Shown: positions 18,957-28,783, counted from the stretch's first letter. The stretch: 64,000 bases of DNA from JAEUWI01 sp942492815 (GCA_942492815.1 OW818658.1:1674001-1738000); one strand, 5' to 3'. The notes: generated by a model from the sequence alone, not told the origin. Made by a program: numbers and translations.

Positions 18957-19040
18957 GTCATTCCCACGAAAGTGGGAATCCAGAGACCAAGCGGCAAGAA
19001 CTTCGCGAAAGCACTGGATCCCCGCATTCGCGAGGATGAC
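18957..19040. repeat. 84-bp dispersed palindromic repeat, copy 1
   Basis: GTCATTCCCACGAAAGTGGG opens and CTGGATCCCC...GAGGATGAC closes the element. The left end itself forms a CCCAC/GTGGG hairpin. An element of exactly the same length and ends lies at 60601-60684. Repeats with this left end are widespread in environmental bacterial genomes. Confidence 0.85.
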
Positions 19041-19118
19041 AGTACCTCTACAATTTTCAATTTTGACTTCGCACATCATCGTCACGGCATTAAATCGACA
19101 GACTCTTTTCCCGATGCC

Positions 19119-21191
19119 CTACTCCAGCTCGAGCAAGTCCACGCGCCCGACCAGCGCGGCTACGGCCCGGGGATAGGCCATTTCATTCTCGATCACATCA
19201 CTGGCCAACTTCGCTTTGCCAAAACCAATCAGCCCGTCGACATGGATGGGAACCGTCCCGGCCAGTGCGACAATCTGGGGGATGTCCGCCACTTCCAGCA
19301 CGCCGGGAAGCGACAGCAGGATGGACTGGGGTTGCTCGTTCTCGAAATAGTACCGATAGCTTGCCAGCAGGTTCTGCAGCTCCAGCCGGGCAAAGGGTGC
19401 TTCCAGTGCGGCGGCGTACAGCGCGAGCAGGGCACCGTCGCCCTCACCGTTGGCCTCAATCGGTGTCTGGGTTCCATTCCGGCGGGAGAGCCAGCGCGCG
19501 GCCTGGACCACGTCCCACACTTGCTGGGCAAAGAGTGTCCGGCCCATCACAATACCGCCGCTCACAAGCTGATTGAGGTTCCTGGCGGTTTCACCTGAAC
19601 CACGGGGATCGATGATCAGTACGGTCCCTTTCCGCGCGGCGTCGGCGGCCCGACCGTCTCGAATGGCGACGCCACGGCTTTCGAATCCGCCAATGAACAA
19701 AGAAGCGCCTTCGGCTGGCGCTGCGTCTGCGGGACTGGCAAGGGTTGCCCCGATCTCGAAACCGGGTTCTACGGTTACGGCGAGCACTTCGATCCGCAAT
19801 CCCTCCCAGTCATACGCATTTACCGTGCGGGCGGTGGGCTCGAAAGGCTCGGGCCGCCCCCCCATGACCTCCCAGAGTTCCTCTCGCCATCGGGTCGTGC
19901 GGGCCTCCCATGCATGCAAATCCGAAGGTACCGCGGCGTACTTCCTGATCTGCTGCCGGGCAAGCTGTTGATTCAGCGTCACCACCGTCTCCGCGCCTTC
20001 CGGCATCGAGCCGCCCTTGAATGCTTTCAGGTCGGGCGAATCGGGAGCCTCCGCAATAATTCCAATTTCGGGAATGGCGTTTTTCCGCTCTTGACCCGTT
20101 AGCCAATGACTCAGCCAGGCGGCACCCGACTCCCGCAGGGGTTGACTCCACCCATGAGGCAAGGGGGCCTCCACGGCGGCAAGGCGATCGGACGCACCCT
20201 GCAACGCGTAAATTGCTCCGGCGCGCCGGATCGTGTCGCGCACGCCGTCGATGGGAAAGATCTTGTCCTCCGAGCCGTTGCCCGCCAGAAAGGCCCGCGG
20301 CGCATTGAGTCCGATGATCTCGAATTGCTCCATGTCCCGCGTGATGCCCGGCAGGTGATTGCAGATGCAGTGGTTGCCCCCTTTTTCTATCCATTGATCG
20401 TAGGAGCAGACGAAGCAGAACGAGGCCCCCGCCTTGATGCGTTCATCCAGCGGCATGGCATAGAAGACCAGCTCGCCGCCCCCCGAGTTGCCTGCGATGC
20501 CGATGCGCGATGCATCCACATCCGCCCGGGAGACCAGATAGTCCACGGCGCGGATGGCGTCCCACACGATTCGCCCTTCGTTGGTCTGGCCGACCAGGAG
20601 CGAGCCATAGCCGAGGTCATGGGCGAAACCGGGCAGCTTGCGCTCGCCCTGGCCGATGGGGTCGAAGGCCAGCACGATCATGCCCTGTTTAACGAGGCTC
20701 AACTGGCCGAGCTGATAGAGATCGTGGTTCTTGCCGTGCTCCATCGCATGGCCAGCGGCCACCACGACCGCGGGCGCGGGGAGCGCAGTCTCTTCGGGAA
20801 TGTAGACATTGGCCGTCACAAAGAAGCCCGGCCGACTCTCCAATACGATATTCTCCACGCGATAGAATGATCGTTGCGCCCGGCCCGTCACCCGCGCATT
20901 GAGGGGCGTCCTGGGTGGTAGGGGATCAAGCCCGAGGGCCTTCGCCAGCGCCCGCTTGAGCCCCGGAATGCGCGCGAGCCAGGCATCTTTCGACTCGGGA
21001 TCGGTCCGCTGGCGCAACGATGCTTGCGAAGCCTCGATGAGAAAGCGCAGGGGATCCGCGGCCCCGCTGAGCCCGTCGGGATAGGCCAGCCAGGCCTCCT
21101 CTTCCCCGGCCACCGGCGCGCCCTCCACCGCCGCAACAGAAAACAGAGGCAAGGCAAGCACCAGCAGGAACAAGAGACGTGCAAACTTCAT
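19119..21191 (-). CDS. Secreted protein with two alpha/beta-hydrolase domains, acetyl-xylan-esterase-like
   Basis: This encodes 690 residues; the ATG at 21191 starts a signal peptide (KFARLLFLLVLALPLFSVAA). The first domain (about 100-380) has VVVAAGHAMEHGKN, AFDPIGQGER and the nucleophile elbow GIAGNSGGGEL, followed by an FLAGNGSEDKIFP segment near the expected acid residue and LPHGW supplying the likely His. The second domain (about 470-660) repeats the pattern weakly (LFIGGFESRGV, IIDPRGSGETA, IEANGEGDGALLALYAA) with the elbow Ser replaced by Glu-Gly-Asp, so it is probably non-catalytic. The family removes acetyl or other acyl groups from plant polysaccharides. It lies convergent to the helicase gene and next to a histidine kinase on the same strand. 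Confidence 0.8.
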   Translation of the reverse strand: MKFARLLFLLVLALPLFSVAAVEGAPVAGEEEAWLAYPDGLSGAADPLRFLIEASQASLRQRTDPESKDAWLARIPGLKRALAKALGLDPLPPRTPLNARVTGRAQRSFYRVENIVLESRPGFFVTANVYIPEETALPAPAVVVAAGHAMEHGKNHDLYQLGQLSLVKQGMIVLAFDPIGQGERKLPGFAHDLGYGSLLVGQTNEGRIVWDAIRAVDYLVSRADVDASRIGIAGNSGGGELVFYAMPLDERIKAGASFCFVCSYDQWIEKGGNHCICNHLPGITRDMEQFEIIGLNAPRAFLAGNGSEDKIFPIDGVRDTIRRAGAIYALQGASDRLAAVEAPLPHGWSQPLRESGAAWLSHWLTGQERKNAIPEIGIIAEAPDSPDLKAFKGGSMPEGAETVVTLNQQLARQQIRKYAAVPSDLHAWEARTTRWREELWEVMGGRPEPFEPTARTVNAYDWEGLRIEVLAVTVEPGFEIGATLASPADAAPAEGASLFIGGFESRGVAIRDGRAADAARKGTVLIIDPRGSGETARNLNQLVSGGIVMGRTLFAQQVWDVVQAARWLSRRNGTQTPIEANGEGDGALLALYAAALEAPFARLELQNLLASYRYYFENEQPQSILLSLPGVLEVADIPQIVALAGTVPIHVDGLIGFGKAKLASDVIENEMAYPRAVAALVGRVDLLELE

Positions 21192-21235
21192 GAGAAAACC
21201 TTCAGCTTCAGGCCGGAACACGTTCCGAGCCTATA

Positions 21236-24055
21236 CTATGTGGACCGCCCGGCAAGTGACGCGAGCCGCTGTATTTCTTCGGAAAGGGTTCGGGCACTGA
21301 CCGGCTTCCGGAGAAAGATGCGCAGAGGATTGGCGTGCTCGGCCATTGTTTGCTCGAAAGAGTCACCGTAGCCCGAACAGTAGATAATGGGCATTTCGGG
21401 AAGGATCTCCAGGATGGCCTCGGCCAGTTCGATGCCATTGAGATCCGGCATGGTCAAGTCCGTGACGAGGATATCGAAGGAAGCCGGCGCATTGCGCAGC
21501 GCTTCCAGGGCCGCGCGGCTGCTCGTGAAGCCCGAGACCACGAATCCGAAGCGCTCGAGGATCCTTCGCATGCTGTCCACGATCTGCGCCTCGTCATCGA
21601 CGTAGAGCACGCGCAGTTTCACCGTGGCGTTTTTCTCGGCCTCCTCCTCCGATGCATCCGCCGCCTGGGAGGACGCCGGCGTGTAGCCCTGGGAGGTGGA
21701 TGCCGGAAGCAGGATAGTAAACATGGCGCCGTTTCCGGGGGAGCTTTCGGCGAAAATGACCCCCTTATGATTTTCAACGATACCATGAACCGTGGCGAGG
21801 CCGAGGCCCGTGCCCGTTCCGACCGCCCGCGTGGAAAAGTAGGGTTCAAATATGCGGTCGAGCGTCCTCGCATCCATGCCCATGCCGCTGTCCTTCACGA
21901 CCACGCGCATGTGGGGGCCGGGCTGTAGTATCGGCCAGCGATGGACCTCGGGGTCTCCCAAGTCTATGGCCTCATATCGAATATCCAGACTTCCCCCGGC
22001 CCGTAGGGCGTGCAGCGCATTGGACGCCAGGTTCATGAGCACCTGATGAATTTGGGTCGGGTCCGCGCTGACCTCGTACTGCAATGCGCTGAATTCCACG
22101 GTCAGGCGTATACCTTCCGGGAGAGATCCCCGCACGAGCGCAGCCACCTCCTCGATGACGGGCCTGAGCAGGATCGGCCGCAGGTCAAACGCGACCTGAC
22201 GCCCGAAGGCCAGGATGTGGGAAACCAGATTGGCAGCACGGTGGCTGGCCCGTTCGATCTCGTCCAGACAGGCCGCCACCTCGCCCGGATTTGCCGTGTT
22301 GCGCCGTGCCAGGGTTGCATAGCCGAGGAGGGACTGGAGAATATTGTTGAAATCGTGGGCGATGCCCCCGGCGAGTCGGCCGATGGCCTCCAGCTTGTGC
22401 GCCTGCTGAAGCTTGGACTGGAGTTCGGCCTCGTGGGAGATATCCCGCTGAATATAGACGAAGCTCGTCAAGGTGCCGTTCGGTTCGCGAACCGGTGAGA
22501 GGGAGGCGACGATATGAGTAGGAAGGCCATTTCGGCCATCAATGAGGCCCGAACCGCGCCAGGGAAGCTCTCCGGCGATAGCGCTTTCAATTTCTAAAAT
22601 GCTGTTCGGGTCGGCACCGTTGACGCGAAGAAACTCGCCAAGGGAGCCACCCAAAGAGTTTTCACCCGCAGCGGGGTTCACGTAGAGAATCTCACCAGCG
22701 GTGCCCGCAATGATGACCCCCTCCTCCGCCTGATCGATGGCGGCGGAAAGACGCATCCGGGCCTCCTCCGCCTCGTGCCGGTCGGTCATGTCGATGGCGG
22801 CGATCCGAAACATGATGAATTCGCCACGCTCGTCATAGACCCCATCCACAAACAGGGCCGTCCGGATGACAACACCGTCGGCCCTCATGAGCGGCAATTC
22901 CTGGCCGCGGACGCGCTCCCCACGTTGGACGGCATCAAAAAAGAACCGGGCCTGGGTACGTGGGGCGCTGTCCTCCGGCAGGAGATCATAGAGACTTGCG
23001 CCGATCAGAAGGTCCTGAGACCTGCCCGTGATGTCTTCCGCCACCCGGTTGGCCCGCTCGATCACGGAGTCCGGGCCCACGGAAAAATAGGCGACCGGTG
23101 CCTGCTCGAAAAGATCCCGGAACTGCCTCTGGCTCGTTTCCAAGGCGCGCTTGCGCTGGATCAGCCGCCGCTGAAAGCCGGCGAGCAGCAGGGCGACGAA
23201 GAGCCCCATGGGAAGGATAAGGTGGTGCGCCGCGAAGCGCTGCTGGCGCAGGTATTCTGGCGTTGGCGCCAGGTAAAACTGCCAGGGTAGGTCCGCCACC
23301 GCTACCGACTCCACCGCAGCGTGGGGGCCGATAAGAAAATCCCGTGGTGCGTCCACCGGATAAACCAATTCCCCGTTGCCCTCCCGAATGGCAAATTGAA
23401 ATTGCTGATTGACCTGCAGGCGGCCAAGACAGGTATCGATGAGCTCGTTCACGCGAAAGACGGCATTCAAATAGCCCAGAGTCATCCCGTCATCGCCGAC
23501 AATCGGGCGGTACGTTGCAAAGCCGCGCCCCCCCTGCAACAGCTCAATACTTGCGGGTGTGCGGACCAGCCGCAGCTCCCGACCGGCTCGAACAATCGCA
23601 TTGCGAACCTCCACGCTGGGATGCGTGCGGAGATCCGCGTTCAACACCGAGGCATTGCGATCAAGCGGCACCACGATGCGGATGATCTGATCGGGGTCTA
23701 CCCAGTTGATCGCCTGGAACCCCGGAAAGCGGCGAACGAAATCCCTTGCGTCACGCTCGAAATGTTGGGAGTCCGCGGCATACTCGCTCTCCCAGTTCTC
23801 CGCCAGGAAAGCGGAGAGACTCATTCGGTCTTCCATCCAGTCCGAAAGGCGTTTTCCGACCTGCTCCGCGGTGACTTTCGTCTCCAGCGTCAAGCGCCCT
23901 CGATGACTGCGCTCCTGCAGGCCCCAGAGCGCGACAGCCAAGGCAAGCGAAAGGGCGAACACCACGGTGGGCCGCGCCCAACGGAGTCTTGAAGTATCGT
24001 CTGTCGGCGGTTCGTTCATGAAGCGCGGCAGCGCCACCTTTCCCCGAATCGGCAT
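21236..24055 (-). CDS. Hybrid sensor histidine kinase: CHASE, PAS-PAS, HisKA, HATPase, receiver
   Basis: This encodes 939 residues. A first TM helix (about 29-46) precedes a CHASE-type extracytoplasmic domain (FPGFQAINWVDPDQIIRIVVP, GRGFATYRPIV) and a second TM near 285-300. Two PAS domains follow (about 315-435, 440-555), then HisKA with GGIAHDFNNIL (His567), HATPase with NLASNALHALRAG and GTGTGLGLATVHGIVE, and a C-terminal receiver (VLYVDDEAQIV, LVTDLTMPDLNG) without an output domain. It should be a membrane sensor of an external small ligand that relays phosphate internally. The start could be the ATG at 24019 instead. Its 5' end and upstream DNA have a degenerate copy near 28.6 kb. Confidence 0.92.
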   Translation of the reverse strand: MPIRGKVALPRFMNEPPTDDTSRLRWARPTVVFALSLALAVALWGLQERSHRGRLTLETKVTAEQVGKRLSDWMEDRMSLSAFLAENWESEYAADSQHFERDARDFVRRFPGFQAINWVDPDQIIRIVVPLDRNASVLNADLRTHPSVEVRNAIVRAGRELRLVRTPASIELLQGGRGFATYRPIVGDDGMTLGYLNAVFRVNELIDTCLGRLQVNQQFQFAIREGNGELVYPVDAPRDFLIGPHAAVESVAVADLPWQFYLAPTPEYLRQQRFAAHHLILPMGLFVALLLAGFQRRLIQRKRALETSQRQFRDLFEQAPVAYFSVGPDSVIERANRVAEDITGRSQDLLIGASLYDLLPEDSAPRTQARFFFDAVQRGERVRGQELPLMRADGVVIRTALFVDGVYDERGEFIMFRIAAIDMTDRHEAEEARMRLSAAIDQAEEGVIIAGTAGEILYVNPAAGENSLGGSLGEFLRVNGADPNSILEIESAIAGELPWRGSGLIDGRNGLPTHIVASLSPVREPNGTLTSFVYIQRDISHEAELQSKLQQAHKLEAIGRLAGGIAHDFNNILQSLLGYATLARRNTANPGEVAACLDEIERASHRAANLVSHILAFGRQVAFDLRPILLRPVIEEVAALVRGSLPEGIRLTVEFSALQYEVSADPTQIHQVLMNLASNALHALRAGGSLDIRYEAIDLGDPEVHRWPILQPGPHMRVVVKDSGMGMDARTLDRIFEPYFSTRAVGTGTGLGLATVHGIVENHKGVIFAESSPGNGAMFTILLPASTSQGYTPASSQAADASEEEAEKNATVKLRVLYVDDEAQIVDSMRRILERFGFVVSGFTSSRAALEALRNAPASFDILVTDLTMPDLNGIELAEAILEILPEMPIIYCSGYGDSFEQTMAEHANPLRIFLRKPVSARTLSEEIQRLASLAGRST

Positions 24056-24165
24056 CGCTTGTCACGAGCCTCGGCACACTGGACTATGGGCACGCGGGAA
24101 CCTTGCCTGCGGCCATGCTCGCAATTCTAGCGGATCGGGAGGAGTTTTGCACGCGTGGGGAAATA
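24056..24165 (-). repeat. Upstream region of the kinase gene, duplicated at 28709-29175
   Basis: GCTTGTCACGAGCCTCGGCAC and ATTCTAGCG...GAGTTTTGCACGCG recur beyond the kinase-remnant pseudogene. There the second block is split from the first by a ~345-bp insertion. This copy therefore shows the uninterrupted ancestral arrangement. The rest of the gap to 24373 shows no gene. Confidence 0.75.
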
Positions 24166-24373
24166 GAGCGGCGCGGGTAGTCCGGTACTGGCCCACTGGT
24201 GGAAGTACGAATCCTCCGAGGGAAGGGCCTGCACGCGCAGCGCCGCATATTCGCAGGGCGCGCAGTCGCTGGGCAGGGCGGTATTGTCCTGGCACGTCGA
24301 GAAGACAAAATGGGGGCTACATTTCGAATCGCAAGTGCATCGAGTTATGTAAGGAACACTGATAGCTTCTCAC

Positions 24374-25660
24374 TTATCGTTTGTAAATTGAGCGCAACTC
24401 AATCAAGGCACGTTCGGCGTCTTTTCTGACTTCGTCATCACTATCGTTCAAAAACTGCTCCAACAATGTGACTAGCTCGTCTCCGTGCCGCCGTTCGAGG
24501 TGGATCTCTGGATTGTACAAATCGAAATCAGGACTTAACGATTTTCCTTCGCGGAGACGCCTCTCTTGAGTTGAGGCTTTTCTCCGATACTCTCGGCTCG
24601 CGACACCATCACGTCCTCTCTGGCCAAGACCATACAACATACCAACAAACGCTCTCCTAAAACTGACGTTTGGATCAGTTTGTATGCTATTTGCTCGATA
24701 CCACGCGAGGAGGCGATCAATCCGAGCCAATTCGACCTCCAAAGATTGGTCTTTACGGATTCCGTACGTCAATGCCTGTAGAATTTCAAGTTTGAGCCCA
24801 CTCGTGGCGTTCTTGGTTGCTATTTCAAGAAGCGCTGTTTCCTCTTCTTGTGTGAATGGTGACTTGCGAAGCACCATCCAGGCAATGGTGTCCCCGTCCC
24901 CGACCAATTCGAGCAAATCTTCCCGAGATCTCATCAGCACCGCTTGATATTGCACATCCGAAATAATGGCGGCACTAAATTTTAGTCTTATTGTGCCTTT
25001 TAGCGTACCGAGAAAATTCTCGATGACTGATCGATTCCCCTCCATGTAGTCCGGTTCCCTACCCGCCGCAACGAGAAAGTTCTGCTCGATCTCATCCTGG
25101 CCTTCCATGAAGTCTATTGCCGAGGCTCTAAATTCCGAATCTACAATGCCGAGCCGGCCAATTTGTCTGAAAACAAACAGTCGAACTTCGGGATTGGAGT
25201 CTTCACGATACTCCGAAAGAAGCTCAATCAACTCCTGCTCCCCGTAGCTCGGATTTACGTAGACCGTGTCATCCAGTATGAGAAGGCATCTTGAGGGCAT
25301 GGCGAGAACGTCCAGCGTGGGTGTGACATGCGTTCCTTCCGACAGAACTACCTTTGCAATAGCAACGGCCTTATTGAAGCATGTCTTTCTGTTCTCCGTA
25401 AATGGGGCCATCCCTACCGTATTGCCAATCTCTGTCGGCAGCCATGCCAAATCTGATGCGATCATAGCGGCGGCGATGGCATCGCTTTCGTGAAGGATAG
25501 CGTCCAACTTTTGCTCTGAGTCCGACGAAGTATCCCAGGAAAACGGCATGATCTCCACACCGCCTGTCGGTAGTGCGGAATGTGCCCATAGATTTGGAAG
25601 AAGCATTGCAGCAAGCAGCACCGCAATAGCCCCAATTGAAGTATCGCAACTACTCTTCAT
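24374..25660 (-). CDS. Secreted or membrane-anchored protein of unknown function with HEAT-like helices
   Basis: This encodes 428 residues from ATG 25660 (an ATG five codons earlier is also open). The N-terminus has a hydrophobic export segment (IGAIAVLLAAMLLPNLWAH). The rest is mostly helical. LIELLSEYREDSNPEVRLFVFRQIGRL near the middle and LVTLLEQFLNDSDDEVRKDAERALIELRS at the end look like HEAT/armadillo-type repeats, which suggest a protein-binding role. No catalytic motif was seen. Base composition is lower in GC than the flanking genes. It follows the paralogous propeller gene on the same strand with a short gap and is probably in one operon with it. Confidence 0.7.
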   Translation of the reverse strand: MKSSCDTSIGAIAVLLAAMLLPNLWAHSALPTGGVEIMPFSWDTSSDSEQKLDAILHESDAIAAAMIASDLAWLPTEIGNTVGMAPFTENRKTCFNKAVAIAKVVLSEGTHVTPTLDVLAMPSRCLLILDDTVYVNPSYGEQELIELLSEYREDSNPEVRLFVFRQIGRLGIVDSEFRASAIDFMEGQDEIEQNFLVAAGREPDYMEGNRSVIENFLGTLKGTIRLKFSAAIISDVQYQAVLMRSREDLLELVGDGDTIAWMVLRKSPFTQEEETALLEIATKNATSGLKLEILQALTYGIRKDQSLEVELARIDRLLAWYRANSIQTDPNVSFRRAFVGMLYGLGQRGRDGVASREYRRKASTQERRLREGKSLSPDFDLYNPEIHLERRHGDELVTLLEQFLNDSDDEVRKDAERALIELRSIYKR

Positions 25661-25702
25661 ATCGCTATTCTCCATGAATCGTCTATTCGAGGCCTGGGTT
25701 TA

Positions 25703-27958
25703 CTACTCCCCGTGTTGCATAGGCCATAGGTCCACCTTCAAAGTATTCATGATATCCGCTTTGCTGGTGGGTTCCGCCTCTTGAAATGCATCGCGCACCG
25801 CAGCTCGAAATCGCTCCTTGAAGGCCTCATCTTTTGATCCGTGGTAGAATTGGCAGAGATCGAGGTAGCCCCGGTCTACTTGCTCTGGAACTCCGGACTG
25901 GAGCAACTCGAAGTAGAAAGGGATTAACGCCGGATCCCTTAAATTCGACAGTACGCCATACACCTCATCGACATTCTTACCTTCCAGGTCGCTTTCTTTG
26001 TCGGGCATCAGCGCACGGCGAATAGCGGCCATGAACTTCTCCTGATCGGCCCAATAGCTTTGCTGGAGTTCCTCCTTCAGCTCCATCGCCCTGGGGATTT
26101 GAGCGGAATCCATGAGGGATGCAATGACATGGTTCAGACGTGCAGCCTCTTCATCCCCGGGCGATGTTCCCACGCGAAAATGAAGGAGGGGCGCGCGAAC
26201 GCGGCCTTTCCATTCGGTCTCGGGATTTCCCGCGTAAGCGGCGGCCAGTACGTAGTCCCCCGGCACGAGATCGGTCGTCTCTATTTCCATCGCCGCGATT
26301 CCACCCTTCTCCAGACGAACCTGGGGCAACCGGTCTCTCCTATACCCGCCCGCCAGCGCGGATAGCGACGAGGTGTACGCGGGCCCGCGCAGCGATCCGA
26401 TAACCGCGTGGGTGGCGCAGTCCGGAGGATCTGCCAAGATAGGTTCATCGCCTGCTGCGTGGAGCGTAAATCGAATTCGCACCTTTTCGCCGGCATCGTA
26501 CTGCTTTTTGTCCGCTGTTGCCTCCAGTCGGAAGACGGCCACGCGGTGTCTCCGCTTGTCAACACCCACAACTACCTTGGGACGAAGCAGCTCTGCGGGA
26601 GAAATCGCCTTGGCATGGTCCTTCAGGGGGATCCAACCGGGCAAGATGGGGCCGGGTTCAGTCTCCAGTTCGTTGGCATTGGCCCAGGCATAATACTTGA
26701 CCCCTCTAGCCTCCGCGTAATAGCCGTTGTAAATGTCGTAACAAGCTCCATCTTCCTCGACAAGAAGCACCGAATCCCCCGTGGCATTGAGCTGGGGCCA
26801 CACTCTTCGCGCTCTGTGGGACAAGCGCAATGGCTCCTGTCCGTGGCGGACGGTATATAAGTGCGCTGCCCTGGTAAAACGGAAGTGATCGCCAATCGTC
26901 GTTTCGAAGACCTCCGGCCTGTCGTCATTCGTATGCAGAAACCAGTCCTCGCCATAGGGGTTAATAAATCCGCCATAGTCGTCGAGTCGTTTCATATGGC
27001 GCAAGTCGACGATTTCGTCGTACTGCCCGCCGCTGCCCGTGCTGGGCAGTTGCGCTATATCGTCCACCAGCGACGCGAAGGGAACGTGGCGAACGTCCCG
27101 CGTTGTGGCATCAACGAGGAAAAAGTGGTAGGTCTTCGAATCTCCGCCGTTTTCTGGATATACGTTGCTTCCTATGCGCAGTTGTTTTCCCGCACAGGCA
27201 AAGCGGCTCCCCCCCGCCCAGGCGATGGAAAGATACTTAGAATTGAATCCATAGTTGTCTATTCCGATGAATTCGCCCGTGGGTGCCAGATCAGTCTGCG
27301 ACAGCGCCCATTGAAACTCTGCCGGATCTCTATCCAACTCGAATTCGATGGGCTTACGCTCCAAATGGCGGGGGTCAATCCAGCGTCCGATAAGAGGCTC
27401 GGCGTAGACTTCCTCGTCTTTACCACGAAAATAGACGGCCACAAATCCCCGCAGGGACACCATCGCCTGGGTCCATGCCCCCTCCCAGACGTCGATGGGA
27501 GGCGTTTCACTGCGCAAGGATCGGGTGTCAAGATCAACCGTGTTCAGCTTGAATGGACGCTCTTCCTCGGCCAACCAGTAGAGCCGACTGGCATCAACGA
27601 AGTATTCCTTGGAAATGGGTTCGCGCAGCCGCAGGCGCTCTCCCGTCGCGCGATCTACACAAACGAGGTGCTGCTCCTCGTCCACGTAGTAGAGAGAACC
27701 ACTGAATAGGCCGAGAATGCGAGACTTCTCATCAATTCTCATCGAGAGTAGATCCGTGGGCGCGGATGAGGTTGGATCCTGCGGGTCGTAGTAAGAAATA
27801 ACGCGCTTGTTGCCTTCTGCCCGATCAAGCAGGATAATCTGTGGCGGCGCGCTTTCCTGCCCTGCGACGCGTTGCACGATCAATGCGGCCAAGGCGATTG
27901 TGATGAGGCCACCGAAACCCCACATGCCCATGCCCGCTGTCTGCCTTACTCGTTCCAT
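25703..27958 (-). CDS. Secreted propeller-type protein of unknown function, paralogue 1
   Basis: This encodes 751 residues. ATG 27958 has GGGAGGG six bases upstream; the frame is open further but without a site. An N-terminal membrane/signal segment (GGLITIALAALIVQRVAG) is followed by strand-rich repeats resembling a beta-propeller (GLFSGSLYYVDEEQHLVCVDRATGERL). Then come CYDIYNGYYAEARGVKYYAW, an Ig-like region (YVLAAAYAGNPETEWKGR, RAPLLHFRVG) and a helical C-terminus with FYFELLQSGVPEQVDRG. The same order of motifs is found in the gene at 34231-36453, so the two are paralogues. No enzyme motif was recognised. Confidence 0.75.
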   Translation of the reverse strand: MERVRQTAGMGMWGFGGLITIALAALIVQRVAGQESAPPQIILLDRAEGNKRVISYYDPQDPTSSAPTDLLSMRIDEKSRILGLFSGSLYYVDEEQHLVCVDRATGERLRLREPISKEYFVDASRLYWLAEEERPFKLNTVDLDTRSLRSETPPIDVWEGAWTQAMVSLRGFVAVYFRGKDEEVYAEPLIGRWIDPRHLERKPIEFELDRDPAEFQWALSQTDLAPTGEFIGIDNYGFNSKYLSIAWAGGSRFACAGKQLRIGSNVYPENGGDSKTYHFFLVDATTRDVRHVPFASLVDDIAQLPSTGSGGQYDEIVDLRHMKRLDDYGGFINPYGEDWFLHTNDDRPEVFETTIGDHFRFTRAAHLYTVRHGQEPLRLSHRARRVWPQLNATGDSVLLVEEDGACYDIYNGYYAEARGVKYYAWANANELETEPGPILPGWIPLKDHAKAISPAELLRPKVVVGVDKRRHRVAVFRLEATADKKQYDAGEKVRIRFTLHAAGDEPILADPPDCATHAVIGSLRGPAYTSSLSALAGGYRRDRLPQVRLEKGGIAAMEIETTDLVPGDYVLAAAYAGNPETEWKGRVRAPLLHFRVGTSPGDEEAARLNHVIASLMDSAQIPRAMELKEELQQSYWADQEKFMAAIRRALMPDKESDLEGKNVDEVYGVLSNLRDPALIPFYFELLQSGVPEQVDRGYLDLCQFYHGSKDEAFKERFRAAVRDAFQEAEPTSKADIMNTLKVDLWPMQHGE

Positions 27959-28010
27959 ACGGAGCCCTCCCGTCGTGGTCTGTTTGCAGCTACACTTGTG
28001 CTTGACCGCC

Positions 28011-28038
28011 ATTATACACCGAGCGAGCCAAAGGCCAA
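28011..28038 (-). promoter_or_regulatory. Putative promoter for paralogue 1
   Basis: On the minus strand TTGGCC, a 16-bp spacer and TATAAT lie about 50 bp before the start codon of the gene ending at 27958. Confidence 0.5.
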
Positions 28039-28062
28039 GGAACAAAGTTTCGGCGAAGGCGG

Positions 28063-28485
28063 CTACTTATGATCCAAAAACCCGTGACCGCCTAACCCCG
28101 GATCGCCGAAGGGGAGGAAGTAGAGCCAGTCGGCGGATTCGTAGAGAATGACTTCGTTGACTTCTTCTTTGTGGGCAAGAACTTTGAGAATGAGGCCTTC
28201 GCGTTCGGCGCGGGCGGTGTCGTAGTCCTGGCGGTGGAGGGTGTATTGCGCTTCGAAGAAGAAGCTGCGGGGGCCGCCGAAGCTGGATCCCCGGTAATCC
28301 GCCAGGTCGCGGAAGGAGACGCGCAGGTGGGCGTCGAAGGGCCCGGCGGGGGGCACGTCGCTGATGCCGAAGAGTACGGACCCGGCGGGGGGCACGTCGC
28401 GGATGCCGAAGAGTACGGGCTCGGTGCGCAGCCCGGTCAGATTGAGCATGGCCATGCCCTCGCCGATAGTGTCGATATGGTTAAA
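28063..28485 (-). pseudogene. Degenerate C-terminal fragment of a paralogue of the secreted protein at 14515-17046
   Basis: An open stretch encodes HIDTIGEGMAMLNLTGLRTE through ESADWLYFLPFGDPGLGGHG, nearly identical to the last ~130 residues of the intact protein. The rest of the gene is missing and no start codon or ribosome-binding site fits. It carries an in-frame 39-bp tandem duplication (28342-28419). Immediately upstream on the same strand is a remnant of another gene, so this is a chimeric relic rather than a functional gene. Confidence 0.85.
28342..28419. repeat. 39-bp tandem duplication inside the pseudogene
   Basis: Two adjacent 39-bp units differ at one base and add 13 codons, so VLFGIRDVPPAG is followed by VLFGISDVPPAG. 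The intact homologue near 16.74 kb has one unit. Confidence 0.9.
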
Positions 28486-28549
28486 AAAGTATGGACGGCC
28501 ACCCAGTTCAAGTGGGTGGCACAAGTGGGAATTTTTTAAGACATCCTGG

Positions 28550-28708
28550 CTATTCCTGTATGGTTTCCATCTTGCTTCGGCCCGCAACGGCCAACGCAAA
28601 CGAAACCGCGAAGGCCACTGCGGGCCGCCCCCAATGGCGCACGGAACTCTCGCTTCCTGGTTGCACCTTCATGAATTGCGGCAGCGCCACCTTTCCCCGG
28701 ATGGGCAT
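28550..28708 (-). pseudogene. Remnant of the N-terminus of a paralogue of the hybrid histidine kinase
   Basis: A 52-codon frame starts MPIRGKVALPQFM and contains RHWGRPAVAFAVSFALAVA, matching MPIRGKVALPRFM and RWARPTVVFALSLALAVA at the start of the kinase (21236-24055). Similarity stops after the first transmembrane helix and the frame ends at a TAG. The upstream DNA is also shared. Everything downstream of the membrane helix has been lost. Confidence 0.8.
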
Positions 28709-28783
28709 CGCTTGTCACGAGCCTCGGCACCTTGAAATTTGGACGCGCGGGAACTTCGCGTGCGCCCCCGCCTGCGATTCCAG

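Noticed and set aside
28536..28730. Minus-strand frame starting MPRLVTSDAHPGKGG, similar to one at the kinase start
   Set aside because: Similarity reflects DNA duplication; the kinase frame, not this one, carries the transmembrane helix and domains.
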